From Vigna angularis (taxonomy: Eukaryota; Streptophyta; Magnoliopsida; Fabales; Fabaceae), in the NCBI RefSeq assembly GCF_016808095.1, contig NC_068978.1, positions 30,810,160-30,874,159 on the forward strand: a stretch of DNA of 64,000 bases, read 5' to 3'. The notes beneath the pieces were generated by a model. That model was not told the origin of the DNA and did no database searches. It saw nothing but the letters and a program-made list of their open reading frames with translations. The first letter of the stretch is position 1. Each line of letters starts with the position of its first letter. A program made the position numbers and the translations under genes. This document shows, one piece after another, positions 22,911 through 33,796 of this stretch.

Positions 22911-25900
22911 ATGCAGGGAAACATTCGTACAAGGAGGACTGTGTCATCTGAACCACTCCTTGTGGACCCTGAGATCGAGAAAACAGCTCGTAGAAACAAT
23001 AGTGACACCAGGAGACAGCGAGCTCTAAGTCAACAAGCTGCCCCGCAATCTTCATCTTCTTTCAACAATCAAGAAATAGAATCTTTTGATTCTTCTTCTG
23101 TGAACGGGATGGCTGGCGCAGGACCACCTCCAAGGAGAACCATAGGGGACTCAATAACCTACACAAGCCCGAGAAATTTCTCAAGCATTGTGAGGCCCAC
23201 TATGAGTGACAAGCTGGCAGAAATGAAGCCTGCTCTACTCCAGCTCATCAGTTCAAACCAATTTTCTGGCCTGGACAATGAAGACCCTCATGCGCACTTG
23301 ATCACCTTCTATGAGTTATGTGGTACTATGGGTGTACAAGGGGAGGATGAAGAAGCATTGTACATGAGACTCTTCCCATTTTCCTTGAATGGCAAAGCAA
23401 AGGCTTGGCTCCAATCGCAGCCTAATCAAAGTCTTACAAGCTGGGAGGATGTGGAATACAAATTTCTAGCACGCTTCTTTCCACCATCAAAGAGCACAGA
23501 GGTGAAAGCTGCCATTGCTACCTTCGTACAAGGAGTAGAGGAACCACTATGTGAAGCCTGGGAAAGATTCAAGTCTTTATTGAGAAAGTGTCCCAGCCAT
23601 GGATTCAGTCTAGAAATGCAAGTGCAAACTTTCTGTAATGGTTTGCAACCTCATACTAAGATGATACTAGACGCATCTTTTGGTGGTTCCGTACTTTTCA
23701 AGACTGCTGATGAAGCCATAGCTGTCATAGAAAATATGGCTTCTACCGACATGAGAAGCCAACATGGGAGGATTCCAGCACAAAGGAGAGGGGTGTATGA
23801 ACTTAGTGCTCAAGATGTACTACTTGCTCAAAACAAGCTTCTTTCTCAACAAATGGAGCTGTTAACTCAAAGCATGGCTAAGTTACCTCAGCAGTTACAA
23901 GCACTGCAAGCTCAGTCACAACCACATCATCAGGTCATGAGATGTGATTTCTGTGGAGATGACCATCCTAATGGTCATTGTCAAGTTCCTGGTAGTTCCC
24001 AATCTGAAGAAGTCAACTATATGGGGAACCAAGGACGTCAAAATTTCTTCAACAATTCTTTTCCTAATCCTGCAAATCAAGGATGGAGACAAGCACAGGG
24101 AGCTTCAGGTAGTAGAAATTCTTATCAACCTGGGCAACAGTATGCATCTCAAAATGACCGAACAGCAAAATTAGAGGATGCTTTGCAGATGTTTATACAA
24201 CAATCCATCCAAAATCAGAAAAACACTGACGCTTCAATCAAAAATTTAGAAGTGCAAGTAGGTCAGTTGGCCAAGCAATTGGCAAATCAACAAGGTGGTC
24301 AATTCTCTGCTAATACTCAAACAAATCCAAAGGAAGAATGCAAAGCTATAACCACCAGAAGCGGGAAGGAAATAAGAATAACTGAGAAAGAAAGTACAAG
24401 AAGAGAAGAAAAGAACCAGATAGAGGAAGAAAATCAAAAAGAAAGAGAAAGTGAAGAAGAAGATGTTAGAAAAGAAGAAGAGACTAATAAAAGACAAGAA
24501 AAAGAAATACCTCAAAAAGAAAAAGAAATAGTGAAACACCTGCCATATCCAAAGGTGTATACAAGAAAAGAGAAGGAGAAGCAATTTGAGCGATTCTTAG
24601 ATATATTCAAGAAGCTGGAAATAAAGATTCCCTTCTCTGAAGCTCTTCAACAGATTCCAGCTTATTCTCGCTTCATGAAGGATTTACTCACGAAGAAGAA
24701 AAAGTATATTGAAGCAGAGACCATTGAAGTACAAGGCAACTGTAGTGCTATCATCCAAAAGCTTCTCCCACCAAAATTCAAAGATCCGGGCAGTTTTACT
24801 ATCCCTTGCACTATAGGGAATCTAGCTATTGGGAAAGCTCTGATTGATTTGGGAGCAAGCATCAATCTAATGCCCCTCTCTATGTTCAGAAAGATTGGAG
24901 AGTTAGATCTGAAACCTACAAGGATGACTTTACAATTAGCAGACAGATCTATTAAATACCCTCATGGGGTGGTGGAAGATGTGCTTGTTAAAGTTGACAA
25001 ATTTGTCTTTCCAGTGGACTTTGTAATAATGGAGATGGAGGAGGATACTGAGGTTCCTCTCATTCTGGGTAGACCATTCATGAAGACTGCAAGAGTTCTA
25101 ATTGATGTAGACAATGGCAAACTCAAGGTGAGAGTACAGGATGAAGAAGTGAATTTCAACGTTTTTGAAGCTATGTCTCACCCCAATGACGATGAAGCAT
25201 GTTTTCAAGTCGATGTTCTGGATGAGGTATGTGCAAATAATGAGAAAATAGCATATGTTTCATCCCCTCTGGAGAAGACACTTATTGATGCTTGTGAAGC
25301 TCTTAATGAAGAAGAAGAAAAATTGATTGATGAATGCCTGACTAACTTGGATACTCTGAAAGAAATTCCTCCTCATGAAGCAAAGATGGAAGATATAACT
25401 TCCAAGGAAAAAGTCAAAAATGGCAAACTTGAGTTGAAAATGTTACCCCCTCATTTGAAGTATGTGTTTCTAGAAGAAGCGGGTAGCAAACCAGTCATCA
25501 TCAGCAATTCTTTATCTCCTGCAGAAGAGGAGAAATTAATTGAAGTTCTCAAAGCCAATAAGGGAGCCATCGGGTGGTCAATATCTGATCTAAAAGGAAT
25601 AAGTCCTTCTTACTGCATGCACAAGATATTCATGGAGGAGGATTTCAAACCAGTAGCTCAACCACAGAGGAGATTGAACCCTGTAATGAAAGAAGAAGTA
25701 AGAAAAGAGGTTCTGAAATTGCTAGAAGCTGGAATCATATATCCTATATCTGATAGCACATGGGTGAGTCCAGTACAGGTAGTGCCAAAGAAAGGTGGCA
25801 TGACCGTAGTGTGTAATGATAAAAATGAGCTCATACCCACAAGAACAGTAACTGGGTGGAGGATGTGCATTGACTATAGAAAGTTGAACAAGGCTACAAG

Positions 25901-28331
25901 GAAGGATCATTTTCCCCTTCCTTTCATGGATCAGATGTTAGAAAGGTTAGCTGGTCAAGCTTTCTATTGCTTCTTGGATGGTTATTCTGGTTATAACCAA
26001 ATTGTGGTAGATCCTAAAGACCAAGAAAAGACTGCTTTTACTTGTCCTTTTGGTGTTTTCGCTTATAGGAAGATGCCTTTTGGATTATGCAATGCACCGG
26101 CAACGTTTCAGAGATGTATGCAAGCCATTTTTGCTGACCTAGTGGAAAAATGCATTGAAGTATTTATGGATGACTTTTCAGTGTTTGGTAGCTCATTTGA
26201 CTTGTGCTTATCAAACCTGGAGATTGTGCTTGAAAGATGCATTCAAACAAACCTTATTCTCAATTGGGAAAAATGCCATTTCATGGTTAGTGAAGGTATT
26301 GTTCTAGGTCATAAGATTTCTTCTAGAGGAATTGAAGTTGACAAAGCTAAAGTGGAAGTTATTGAAAAACTGCCACCACCAACAAATGTGAAAGGAATCA
26401 GAAGCTTTCTTGGTCATGCCGGTTTCTATAGAAGATTCATCAAAGATTTCTCCAAGATTGCCAAGCCACTCTGCAGCCTCTTAGTAAAAGACACTCCTTT
26501 TGTGTTGGATAAAGAGTGTCTAAATGCATTTAAGGTTCTCAAGGACAAGTTAATTTCTGCACCGGTGATAATTGGTCCAAATTGGGAACAAGAATTTGAG
26601 TTTATGTGTGACGCCAGTGATTATGCCATAGGTGCTGTCCTAGGCCAAAGAAGAGGAAAGGTGTTTCACAGTATTTACTATGCCAGCAAGGTATTGAATG
26701 GAGCTCAATTGAACTATGCCACAACTGAGAAAGAATTCTTGGCAATAGTGTATGCTTTAGAGAAGTTCAGACCCTATCTCATTGGATCAAAGGTGATTAT
26801 TTACACTGATCATGCTGCTATCAAGTATTTGCTTACCAAGCCTGATTCCAAACCAAGATTGATAAGATGGGTTCTTATGTTGCAAGAATTTGATTTGGAG
26901 ATCAGGGATAAGAAAGGAAGCGAAAATGTCATTGCTGATCATCTCTCAAGACTTGTCAATGATGAAATTACAACTAAAGAAAGAGAAATCCGTGAAGAGT
27001 TTTACGATGAAAACTTGATGATGGTCCAACAAAGGCCCTGGTTTGCTGACATAGCTAATTTCAAAGCTGCGGGAACCCTTCCAGATGATCTTTCATGGCA
27101 ACAAAAGAAGAAATTCTTAAATGATGCTAAGCAGTTTGTTTGGGATGACCCCTATTTGTTCAAACTAGGAGCAGACAATCTCTTGAGGCGGTGTGTTACT
27201 GAAGAAGAATCAGCAGGAATCTTGTGGCATTGCCATAACTCACCTTATGGAGGACACTTCAATGGTGAAAGAACAGCTGCCAAAATCCTCCAATCTGGAT
27301 TTTACTGGCCTACTATATTCAAGGATGCTTATGCCCACGCCAAACGTTGTGATAAATGTCAAAGAGTGGGCACTATCTCAAGAAGGCATGAAATGCCACT
27401 ACAAAGCATCCTGGAAGTTGAGGTTTTTGATTGTTGGGGTATTGATTTTGTCGGTCCCCTACCTTCATCCTATACTAATGAGTATATTCTGGTTGCAGTA
27501 GACTATGTCAGCAAATGGGTGGAAGCAGTAGCATGTCAGAAGAATGATGCAACCACTGTGATTAAATTCTTGAGGAAAAATATATTCTCAAGATTTGGGG
27601 TGCCAAGAATTCTTATCAGCGATGGAGGATCACATTTCTGCAACTATCAGCTTGAAAAGATACTAAAACACTATGAGGTGAAACATAAAGTTGCTTCCCC
27701 ATATCATCCTCAAACTAATGGGCAAGCAGAAGTATCAAATAGAGAAATCAAAAGGATTCTTGAGAAAACTGTTTCTTCTTCAAGGAAGGATTGGTCATTA
27801 AAGCTGGATGATGCTCTGTGGGCTTACAGGACTGCAATGAAAACACCTGTTGGGATGACTCCCTTTCAACTAGTCTATGGCAAATCTTGTCATTTACCGG
27901 TGGAGATGGAACATAAAGCTTATTGGGCCCTGAAGTTTTTGAACTTTGACTCTACCTTGTCTGCAGAAAGGAGGAAGCTGCAATTACAGGAGTTGGAAGA
28001 AATGAGATTGACAGCTTATGATAACTCCAAGAACTACAAAGAGAAGGTCAAGTTATATCATGACAAAAAGCTCTTAAAGAGAGAGTTTCAACCTGGCCAG
28101 CAAGTTCTCCTTTTCAATTCTAGATTCAAGATCTTTCAAGGAAAGTTGAAGTCAAAGTGGTCCGGACCCTTCACCATCAAGGAGGTAAAACCTCATGGAG
28201 CAATCGAATTGGTTGACCCTACTTCAGATGATCCAGCAAGAAGTTGGGTGGTTAATGGGCAGAGATTGAAACATTACATGGGTGGTGAGATCCAACGTCT
28301 CACCACAATCATCCACCTCTCTGACCCTTGA
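22911..28331 (+). CDS. Gag-pol polyprotein, 1806 aa, intact
   Basis: A single ORF without stops. Residues about 100-280 are a retrotransposon gag domain ([19 protein letters not shown]). C345, C348, H352 and C357 form a zinc knuckle ([13 protein letters not shown]). A charged Glu/Lys-rich linker follows (about 480-545). Protease has the active-site motif DLGAS at 646-650. Reverse transcriptase has FMDD at 1085-1088, preceded by [12 protein letters not shown]. RNase H shows [12 protein letters not shown] and [10 protein letters not shown]. Integrase has an HHCC finger (GGHFNGERT to CDKCQ) and a D,D35E triad at D1512, D1571 and E1607. The C terminus has no chromodomain. The start was chosen as the first Met after the PBS. 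All catalytic residues checked are present, so the protein is potentially active. Confidence 0.95.
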   Translation: MQGNIRTRRTVSSEPLLVDPEIEKTARRNNSDTRRQRALSQQAAPQSSSSFNNQEIESFDSSSVNGMAGAGPPPRRTIGDSITYTSPRNFSSIVRPTMSDKLAEMKPALLQLISSNQFSGLDNEDPHAHLITFYELCGTMGVQGEDEEALYMRLFPFSLNGKAKAWLQSQPNQSLTSWEDVEYKFLARFFPPSKSTEVKAAIATFVQGVEEPLCEAWERFKSLLRKCPSHGFSLEMQVQTFCNGLQPHTKMILDASFGGSVLFKTADEAIAVIENMASTDMRSQHGRIPAQRRGVYELSAQDVLLAQNKLLSQQMELLTQSMAKLPQQLQALQAQSQPHHQVMRCDFCGDDHPNGHCQVPGSSQSEEVNYMGNQGRQNFFNNSFPNPANQGWRQAQGASGSRNSYQPGQQYASQNDRTAKLEDALQMFIQQSIQNQKNTDASIKNLEVQVGQLAKQLANQQGGQFSANTQTNPKEECKAITTRSGKEIRITEKESTRREEKNQIEEENQKERESEEEDVRKEEETNKRQEKEIPQKEKEIVKHLPYPKVYTRKEKEKQFERFLDIFKKLEIKIPFSEALQQIPAYSRFMKDLLTKKKKYIEAETIEVQGNCSAIIQKLLPPKFKDPGSFTIPCTIGNLAIGKALIDLGASINLMPLSMFRKIGELDLKPTRMTLQLADRSIKYPHGVVEDVLVKVDKFVFPVDFVIMEMEEDTEVPLILGRPFMKTARVLIDVDNGKLKVRVQDEEVNFNVFEAMSHPNDDEACFQVDVLDEVCANNEKIAYVSSPLEKTLIDACEALNEEEEKLIDECLTNLDTLKEIPPHEAKMEDITSKEKVKNGKLELKMLPPHLKYVFLEEAGSKPVIISNSLSPAEEEKLIEVLKANKGAIGWSISDLKGISPSYCMHKIFMEEDFKPVAQPQRRLNPVMKEEVRKEVLKLLEAGIIYPISDSTWVSPVQVVPKKGGMTVVCNDKNELIPTRTVTGWRMCIDYRKLNKATRKDHFPLPFMDQMLERLAGQAFYCFLDGYSGYNQIVVDPKDQEKTAFTCPFGVFAYRKMPFGLCNAPATFQRCMQAIFADLVEKCIEVFMDDFSVFGSSFDLCLSNLEIVLERCIQTNLILNWEKCHFMVSEGIVLGHKISSRGIEVDKAKVEVIEKLPPPTNVKGIRSFLGHAGFYRRFIKDFSKIAKPLCSLLVKDTPFVLDKECLNAFKVLKDKLISAPVIIGPNWEQEFEFMCDASDYAIGAVLGQRRGKVFHSIYYASKVLNGAQLNYATTEKEFLAIVYALEKFRPYLIGSKVIIYTDHAAIKYLLTKPDSKPRLIRWVLMLQEFDLEIRDKKGSENVIADHLSRLVNDEITTKEREIREEFYDENLMMVQQRPWFADIANFKAAGTLPDDLSWQQKKKFLNDAKQFVWDDPYLFKLGADNLLRRCVTEEESAGILWHCHNSPYGGHFNGERTAAKILQSGFYWPTIFKDAYAHAKRCDKCQRVGTISRRHEMPLQSILEVEVFDCWGIDFVGPLPSSYTNEYILVAVDYVSKWVEAVACQKNDATTVIKFLRKNIFSRFGVPRILISDGGSHFCNYQLEKILKHYEVKHKVASPYHPQTNGQAEVSNREIKRILEKTVSSSRKDWSLKLDDALWAYRTAMKTPVGMTPFQLVYGKSCHLPVEMEHKAYWALKFLNFDSTLSAERRKLQLQELEEMRLTAYDNSKNYKEKVKLYHDKKLLKREFQPGQQVLLFNSRFKIFQGKLKSKWSGPFTIKEVKPHGAIELVDPTSDDPARSWVVNGQRLKHYMGGEIQRLTTIIHLSDP

Positions 28332-28848
28332 GCTTAATGGTGTCAAGCTAATGACGTTAAACGAGCGCTTACTGGGAGGCAACCCAGCTTTCTAACCTTT
28401 TCTCTTGTTTGTTTTTAATTGTTGAGTGTTGTTTGATTGTATGTTTTTATGTGTAGTGTGTTGTCTTTGTTTTAAACCATGCTTGTGTGAAGAACAACCA
28501 AGGTGAATTTTTGAGTTGATTGTTAGATTGTTGAAGGATTTAGTGCATTGATGTGAATTAGAGATGTGAAACTGTTTTGGCTATTTTTTGGGCTGTTTTT
28601 ACTTGATTTCAAATTACCTTACTCAAGCCATTAGCCAAAAATGTTGCCTAACTTGTGGAATTGTAAAGTTTTGAAAGAACGACTTCAATTTCCAACTTGA
28701 GTGCTCAAATTCAATTCCTTGGGTTTTGAACAAGTTTGTTTAATGATAATATATAATTCTGGAGCATCTCAAGTGATTTGAAGTTCAAATTCACAAAAAC
28801 CCGAGTTAGGTAGCTTGGAAATCAGTTTCTACATAATTCTGCAGAAAC

Positions 28849-28986
28849 TCACGCCCGGCGCCTCCTACACTAGAGGGCGCCTGGCGCCAGATCGTCCACT
28901 CTAACCATCACTTCTCAGATTCAGCATCTGGCTGGGTCACGATCCCACGCCCGGCGCCGCATGACCTATCAGGCGCCCGGCGCGAC
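28849..28986. repeat. GC-rich inverted-repeat modules 3 and 4
   Basis: Module 3 (28849-28888): TCACGCCCGGCGCC ... GGGCGCCTGGCGCC. Module 4 (28945-28986): CCACGCCCGGCGCC ... AGGCGCCCGGCGCGAC. Both are followed or preceded by CTGCAG/CTGCAGCAG. Confidence 0.85.
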
Positions 28987-29507
28987 TTCTGCAGCAGATT
29001 TTCTCACTTAAATCTAAGTGCACAGTGGGCTTGGACCATCAAATTCTTTTCACCCCACACTCACCCTAACACTCCTCTCAGTTCCGAAACTCCTCACACA
29101 CACAATCACCCCTTCTAATCCTTCCCCACTTCACGGCCTCATCTACTTCTTCACTCTCCACCACCACACTCACTCTGCTGCACCCATTGTTCATCTCTCG
29201 GGCCATCTCAATCCAAGCACTCCCCAAATTCAAAAGTCTCAAAACCTAGTTAATCATCTTCTCTGCATATCAAGTAGGTTGTTCACTCTTTACTATGGCC
29301 ATAATTTTCGCAATGCCTAATCTTGGTTGTTTAGCATTTAGAAGTTTTGATTTTGACCTAGGGTAGTTTAATTTCAGTTCAATTTGAGTGTTATCTGTGA
29401 TAGCTGCTGGTTAGGATTCAACTTCTTGCTTTCATAGACAAATTCGAACACACACACACAATCACAGTGGCTGGAATGCAGAATCTGGGTTTGCCCCAAT
29501 TCTGCAT

Positions 29508-29549
29508 GTCGCGCCAGGCGCCTGCAGGCTGTGCGGCGCCGGGCGCGAC
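29508..29549. repeat. GC-rich inverted-repeat module 5
   Basis: 42 bp: GTCGCGCCAGGCGCC, a 12-base spacer, then GGCGCCGGGCGCGAC. The arms are nearly perfect inverted complements. Confidence 0.9.
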
Positions 29550-29835
29550 TTTCCCTGCCCAGCTTTGATGTTCATTTTTGTGTGTCCTGCAGCTTTTGTG
29601 TGTTGTTTAAATGTTGTTTTTGATGAATTTTTGATTGAGCTGTGATTATATCTGAGTTTGACCTATTTTAAAGTAGCAAAAGTGTGTTGATTCATGGAGT
29701 TTTGCTTGTGCTTTGGCTATTGATGATTTGTTTTCACTGAGTTATGCATCATTACATCATCTAAACTTAATCTCATACAATCAAACTGAGCCAGCAGCTG
29801 AGAAGCCATAAAGCTAGAATCTGCATAAAATGCTA

Positions 29836-29877
29836 TCACGCCCGGCGCCTACTGACCTGTGCGGCGCCCGGCGTGAC
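29836..29877. repeat. GC-rich inverted-repeat module 6
   Basis: 42 bp: TCACGCCCGGCGCC, the spacer TACTGACCTGTGC, then GGCGCCCGGCGTGAC. The spacer TACTGACCT is shared with module 1. Confidence 0.9.
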
Positions 29878-30084
29878 CACCTCTGACAGCAACCAGAATT
29901 TTTGTGGTTTTGCTGCTTTGGCTTCATTTCTTCACTGATCAGGGCTTTTCTTTGATATGTTTTGAACGTGTGGTTGTGTGCATACCATTGAAAGCATTTG
30001 GTACATCATGATGTAAGCTAATGATGAATTTACTCATGAATCTAAACGCATTTATCTTCTTGAACTCTACCTTATTTTGCAGTT

Positions 30085-31314
30085 ATGGCTTCTTCATCTG
30101 GGTCCAAGAGGATTAAGACCACTGCTGGTCTAAGGGAAAACAGAAGGAAAGAGAAGATATACTCTGATATCTTCTTAACCAAGGACCATAAGAAGCACTT
30201 CTCCAATGTCCAGAACAGAAAACTTTTGATGGAGAGGAAAGTCACCCTTCTACCTCAAGATGTGCCAGACTTCTCCAATGAGATTATGGAGAGGCAATGG
30301 AGCCATTTAACCACATACCCAGAACCTGCCAATATAGCCATTGTCCAGGAATTCTATGCCAATGCCAAATCCTTCTCTCCGGACACAGAACCCTTCTGGA
30401 GTTATGTGCGTGGTCAGCGGATTTCATTCGATGCTGACACTATAAATGAGTTCCTCAACACGGAGTGGGAAGATGATGATGAGTTATGTGGCTACGCCGA
30501 GTTGATGGCGACTGAGCTAGACCATGAGGACATTGAGCAAGCCTTATGTATTACAGGAGGCACATTCCAAAGAAATAGGCAGCAACAACCTCTTCATATC
30601 AAGAGGGTACACCTCAGTTCTCTCAGCCGTCTATGGATGCCTCTGGTGCATTCCAACATTTCACCGTGCACACATGTCTCTGATGTCACGGTTAACAGAG
30701 CTGTCATCTTATATGCTATTCTCACTGGACGCTCTGTAAACCTGGGGAAATTAATAGCTAATGAGATACGCAACTGTGCGAATTCAACCAAAGCTCCCCT
30801 TGGACATCCGTCTCTGATCACACATCTCTGCAAGCAAGAAGGAGTAGACACTACTATTCCCCCGTTCGAGCATTCCAGGAGACCGATTGATATGGGGTAT
30901 TATACCCAATTTTGTTTGGATGCAGATGATGGAGTTGCCAGCCCACCACCGAGATCGCCGCGGAGACATGCCAGACAGCGACCTATTCCCCGACGTCCTC
31001 CGCCACCACCATCACCTCCAGCTGATCCTTCACAGATGACAGATTCGAGCATTGCATTGATTAATGCAAAATTGGAGGCGGTAAATCGGATTGGCCAGGC
31101 GCATGCAGAGATGATGAGGCATGTTTATGCAGCATCCCATCCCGGTTTCATGACATCGGATCAATACAGCGCCTTCGTTGCTTGGCCTGGGGACCAGTCC
31201 TTTCCTGCTGGGGGGGGTAGACCTCAGGCTGGCACTGCTGCTATGGATGAGGATGACGATGACGACGAGGAGGAGGATGATGACGAGGTAGACGAGGACG
31301 AGGACTCAGACTGA
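30085..31314 (+). CDS. Second ORF (env-position protein, plant transposon protein domain), 409 aa
   Basis: Intact ORF in the position of the env-like gene of Athila/Calypso elements. Begins MASSSGSKRIKTTAGLRE. The central part (KEKIYSDIFLT, MERQWSHLTTYPEPANI, SRLWMPLVHSNISPCTH, VNRAVILYAILTGRSVN) matches what is usually annotated as putative plant transposon protein domain. It is followed by a Pro/Arg-rich linker (RRPPPPPSPP) and a C-terminal run of Asp and Glu. I see no signal peptide and no strong transmembrane helix, so calling it an envelope protein would go beyond the evidence. Function unknown. Confidence 0.8.
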   Translation: MASSSGSKRIKTTAGLRENRRKEKIYSDIFLTKDHKKHFSNVQNRKLLMERKVTLLPQDVPDFSNEIMERQWSHLTTYPEPANIAIVQEFYANAKSFSPDTEPFWSYVRGQRISFDADTINEFLNTEWEDDDELCGYAELMATELDHEDIEQALCITGGTFQRNRQQQPLHIKRVHLSSLSRLWMPLVHSNISPCTHVSDVTVNRAVILYAILTGRSVNLGKLIANEIRNCANSTKAPLGHPSLITHLCKQEGVDTTIPPFEHSRRPIDMGYYTQFCLDADDGVASPPPRSPRRHARQRPIPRRPPPPPSPPADPSQMTDSSIALINAKLEAVNRIGQAHAEMMRHVYAASHPGFMTSDQYSAFVAWPGDQSFPAGGGRPQAGTAAMDEDDDDDEEEDDDEVDEDEDSD

Positions 31315-32554
31315 CTGATAGCCATCACAGCAGGAGTCGTTTTTTCTTTATTTTTTCTTCTGTTTTCTGTCTTTATTTTACGTTTAGGTTCATAAACATC
31401 TTTTATGCACTTGGTTTGACAGTATGAGTTGATGTGTGAAAATCTGGTTGTTATGCTTTCTGTGTGTGATTGAACGTGTGGAAATAGCTTATTTGATTGA
31501 GCATTGATTGTTGATGTGTTCACTGAGTTATGCTAATGCTTGGGGAGTCGATTGCAGTAAAAATTCATGACATTGTGTTTAGCAGAGTATGGAATCTTAA
31601 TTAACAGGGTGAGATTTAGTGCCTCATATTCTTTTGCTGTGTGATTGCTATCATGCTAGATCACAATTGACTTTGCCTGAGTTTCTATAATTTGAACTAT
31701 CTACTTGCTTGTTGAATTTGATCAAGGCATTCTTTTCTCACCTTACATACACATTAGCCATTCAACCACAAATGTAAAAAGATCTTTCTTCTTTGTACCT
31801 TAAGCATATTGAAAATTCCCTGAACTTTTCTACCTTGAGCTGAATAGAACATGCATCTGCATTACAGGAGAATAGTCCAAGTTTGGGGGGAAAATATGGT
31901 GTATTGAGAAAAAGACAAAGATGGAAAAGTAAGAAAAAGAGAAAAAGAAAAGTACTGAATGAAAAACAGTTGGGTGTAAGTTTGAAATTGGTTATGATAC
32001 ATGAGGAGCAAAGGAGAAGCTTATATGCATGAAGTGAATTAGGTAATTTCTCAGCTCAAGAACCGTTGATCTCCAGAAAAACCATGATTCTTTCTTAGCC
32101 CAACCACAACACAAGCCAATCAAAGTCCTTGTGACATCAACTTGCGTGTAAATTGTTTTGAATTGATTGAAACGAAAGGCAAAGTTAAATTGTGTGATAA
32201 TATGATTGTAGAGTGAGCGTTATACACCCCTATACACCAGTGCATTAGAGTGAAACACTTTCCAGGTGAGGATTGATTCCATACATCAAGTGAAACACTC
32301 TGTCATGGTTGTTGATTTCTTTTGCACCCTTTGCATTGTGATCATAATTGTTGATAGGTGAACACCTCTGTTGTGCTTGATTGATGACAGCTGTATATAT
32401 CCATTATGTTCTTTCTATTAGATGCTAACGCAAGATTTTCACTTCTTGAACTTAAAGGTTATCTCAAATTTGAAACCAATGCATTTAAATGATTGTTTTC
32501 TAGAATAGTTTACCTTTTGCTTGAGGACAAGCAAGGTTCTAAGTTTGGGGGAGT
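31315..32554 (+). other. 3' untranslated region of the retroelement with polypurine tract
   Basis: No ORF. The polypurine tract AAGTTTGGGGGAG ends directly at the 3' LTR (about 32541-32553). A very similar tract AAGTTTGGGGGGAAAA occurs about 660 bp upstream at 31880-31895. Confidence 0.8.
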
Positions 32555-33796
32555 TGATAATGACCAATTTTACTTCATTATCCAACATCAAATTGATGGA
32601 ATTTGTCAACTCTTCCTTTACTTTTAGTCTTGTTTAACTCAATTTCTTGTATTTGTAAGTGATTACATCATAAGTTGTAATTAGCCCTTTTGATGGCTAA
32701 TCCCCATTCAAAGAAGCTGGGAGAAGATACTCACCAAAGAACATTGCCAAAACCCAAGAAAAGAGAGAAGAGTAGCTGAAAAGATGAAGAACCCAGGCTG
32801 CTGCAGAGAGTCACGCCAGGCGCCTACTGACCTAGGCGGCGCCGGGCGTGACAATGCTGACCGAGGACGCGCCTGGCGCCTGTCTGTCGGGCCGCCGGGC
32901 GTCACCTTTGCTGATCTGGCAGAAACAGCTTATTTAGTTCTGGAACGCAAAGGGGTTTGCATCTTTGGCATCCCAGACACAAATTCTCTCAATTGGAGCG
33001 TCCAGAGGCGAGCTAGGAGCTGTGGGAACAGCCCTTCTTCATCCTTGGGTCCTCCTCCTTCTTCCATTTCCACCATTGTTGTAAGCTCAAGCTCTCCATT
33101 CATGGAGAGCTAGTTTCATTCTTGTTGGGGATTGATGTAACCACGGATCTCTTATGTAATTACAGTTGTTTTGAATGATTATATGCCTCTTTCATTGATT
33201 GTTAGTGTTTAATTCCTCTACTTAAAGCTTGTATGAGTAATTCAACCATATCATGATTTTAGGGTTTGCTTGATATTGGGAAATATTGGGTGAATCTAGA
33301 ACTGGATTAAACACCTAAAGGAAATTGTATCTAGGGATAGAACTAGGACCTTTGGTTGTCTTGAATCTCAATTCTTAAAGCGGATGAACTTGTTAGGTTT
33401 TCCAAGGGATTGGAGTTTAAGAAGTAAGTCTAGGCTCTCTCTACCAAGGGATTGGGTTTGAGTAAATTAGAAGATTGACATTGGCTAATTAATGAAGAGG
33501 AAGTGATTTTCTATACATAAGAGTGAAGTAGGTGAAATCATCCCCCAACAATATCATTCCATAGCATTTCTAATCTTTGCATTCCTAAGTGTTTGCGTTA
33601 TCAAAGATCACTTTTACAATTTATGTTTTATCTTTAATTCAATTGCATGAAAACCACAAAAACATGGAATCATTCTTTAGTCTAAATTAGTTAGATATTA
33701 TACGATTGTCTAGGACACGAGTCTCTTGGGAAACGATATCCGGTCTTACCGGTTTTATTACTTGAACGATTTGGTACACTTGCCAAAGTCTCAACA
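32555..33796 (+). repeat. 3' LTR of the Calypso/Athila-type element
   Basis: 1242 bp, same sequence as 21505-22746 as far as I could compare. Followed by the ATGAC target duplication (33797-33801). Confidence 0.95.

Larger units (their letters stand above)
28332..30084 (+). other. Spacer between gag-pol and the second ORF
   Basis: About 1.75 kb without a convincing ORF. It holds four GC-rich inverted-repeat modules and probably provides the leader or splice acceptor of a spliced message for the second ORF; that last point is inference from how related elements express theirs. Confidence 0.6.
21505..33796 (+). mobile_element. Full-length Calypso/Athila-type Ty3/gypsy retrotransposon
   Basis: 12,292 bp with LTRs of 1242 bp (TG...CA ends) and a 5-bp target duplication ATGAC (21500-21504 and 33797-33801). 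Order: LTR, PBS, gag-pol in one 1806-codon ORF, long spacer, second ORF of 409 codons, polypurine tract, LTR. pol order (protease, RT, RNase H, integrase without chromodomain) and the extra 3' ORF point to the Athila/Calypso lineage of retrovirus-like plant elements. No LTR difference was seen when the two copies were read against each other, so insertion is recent. It sits inside the transposase gene of MULE-2. Confidence 0.95.

Noticed and set aside
24246..24584. Minus-strand ORF rich in Phe, Ser and Leu inside gag-pol
   Set aside because: Antisense of the Glu/Lys-rich linker of the polyprotein.
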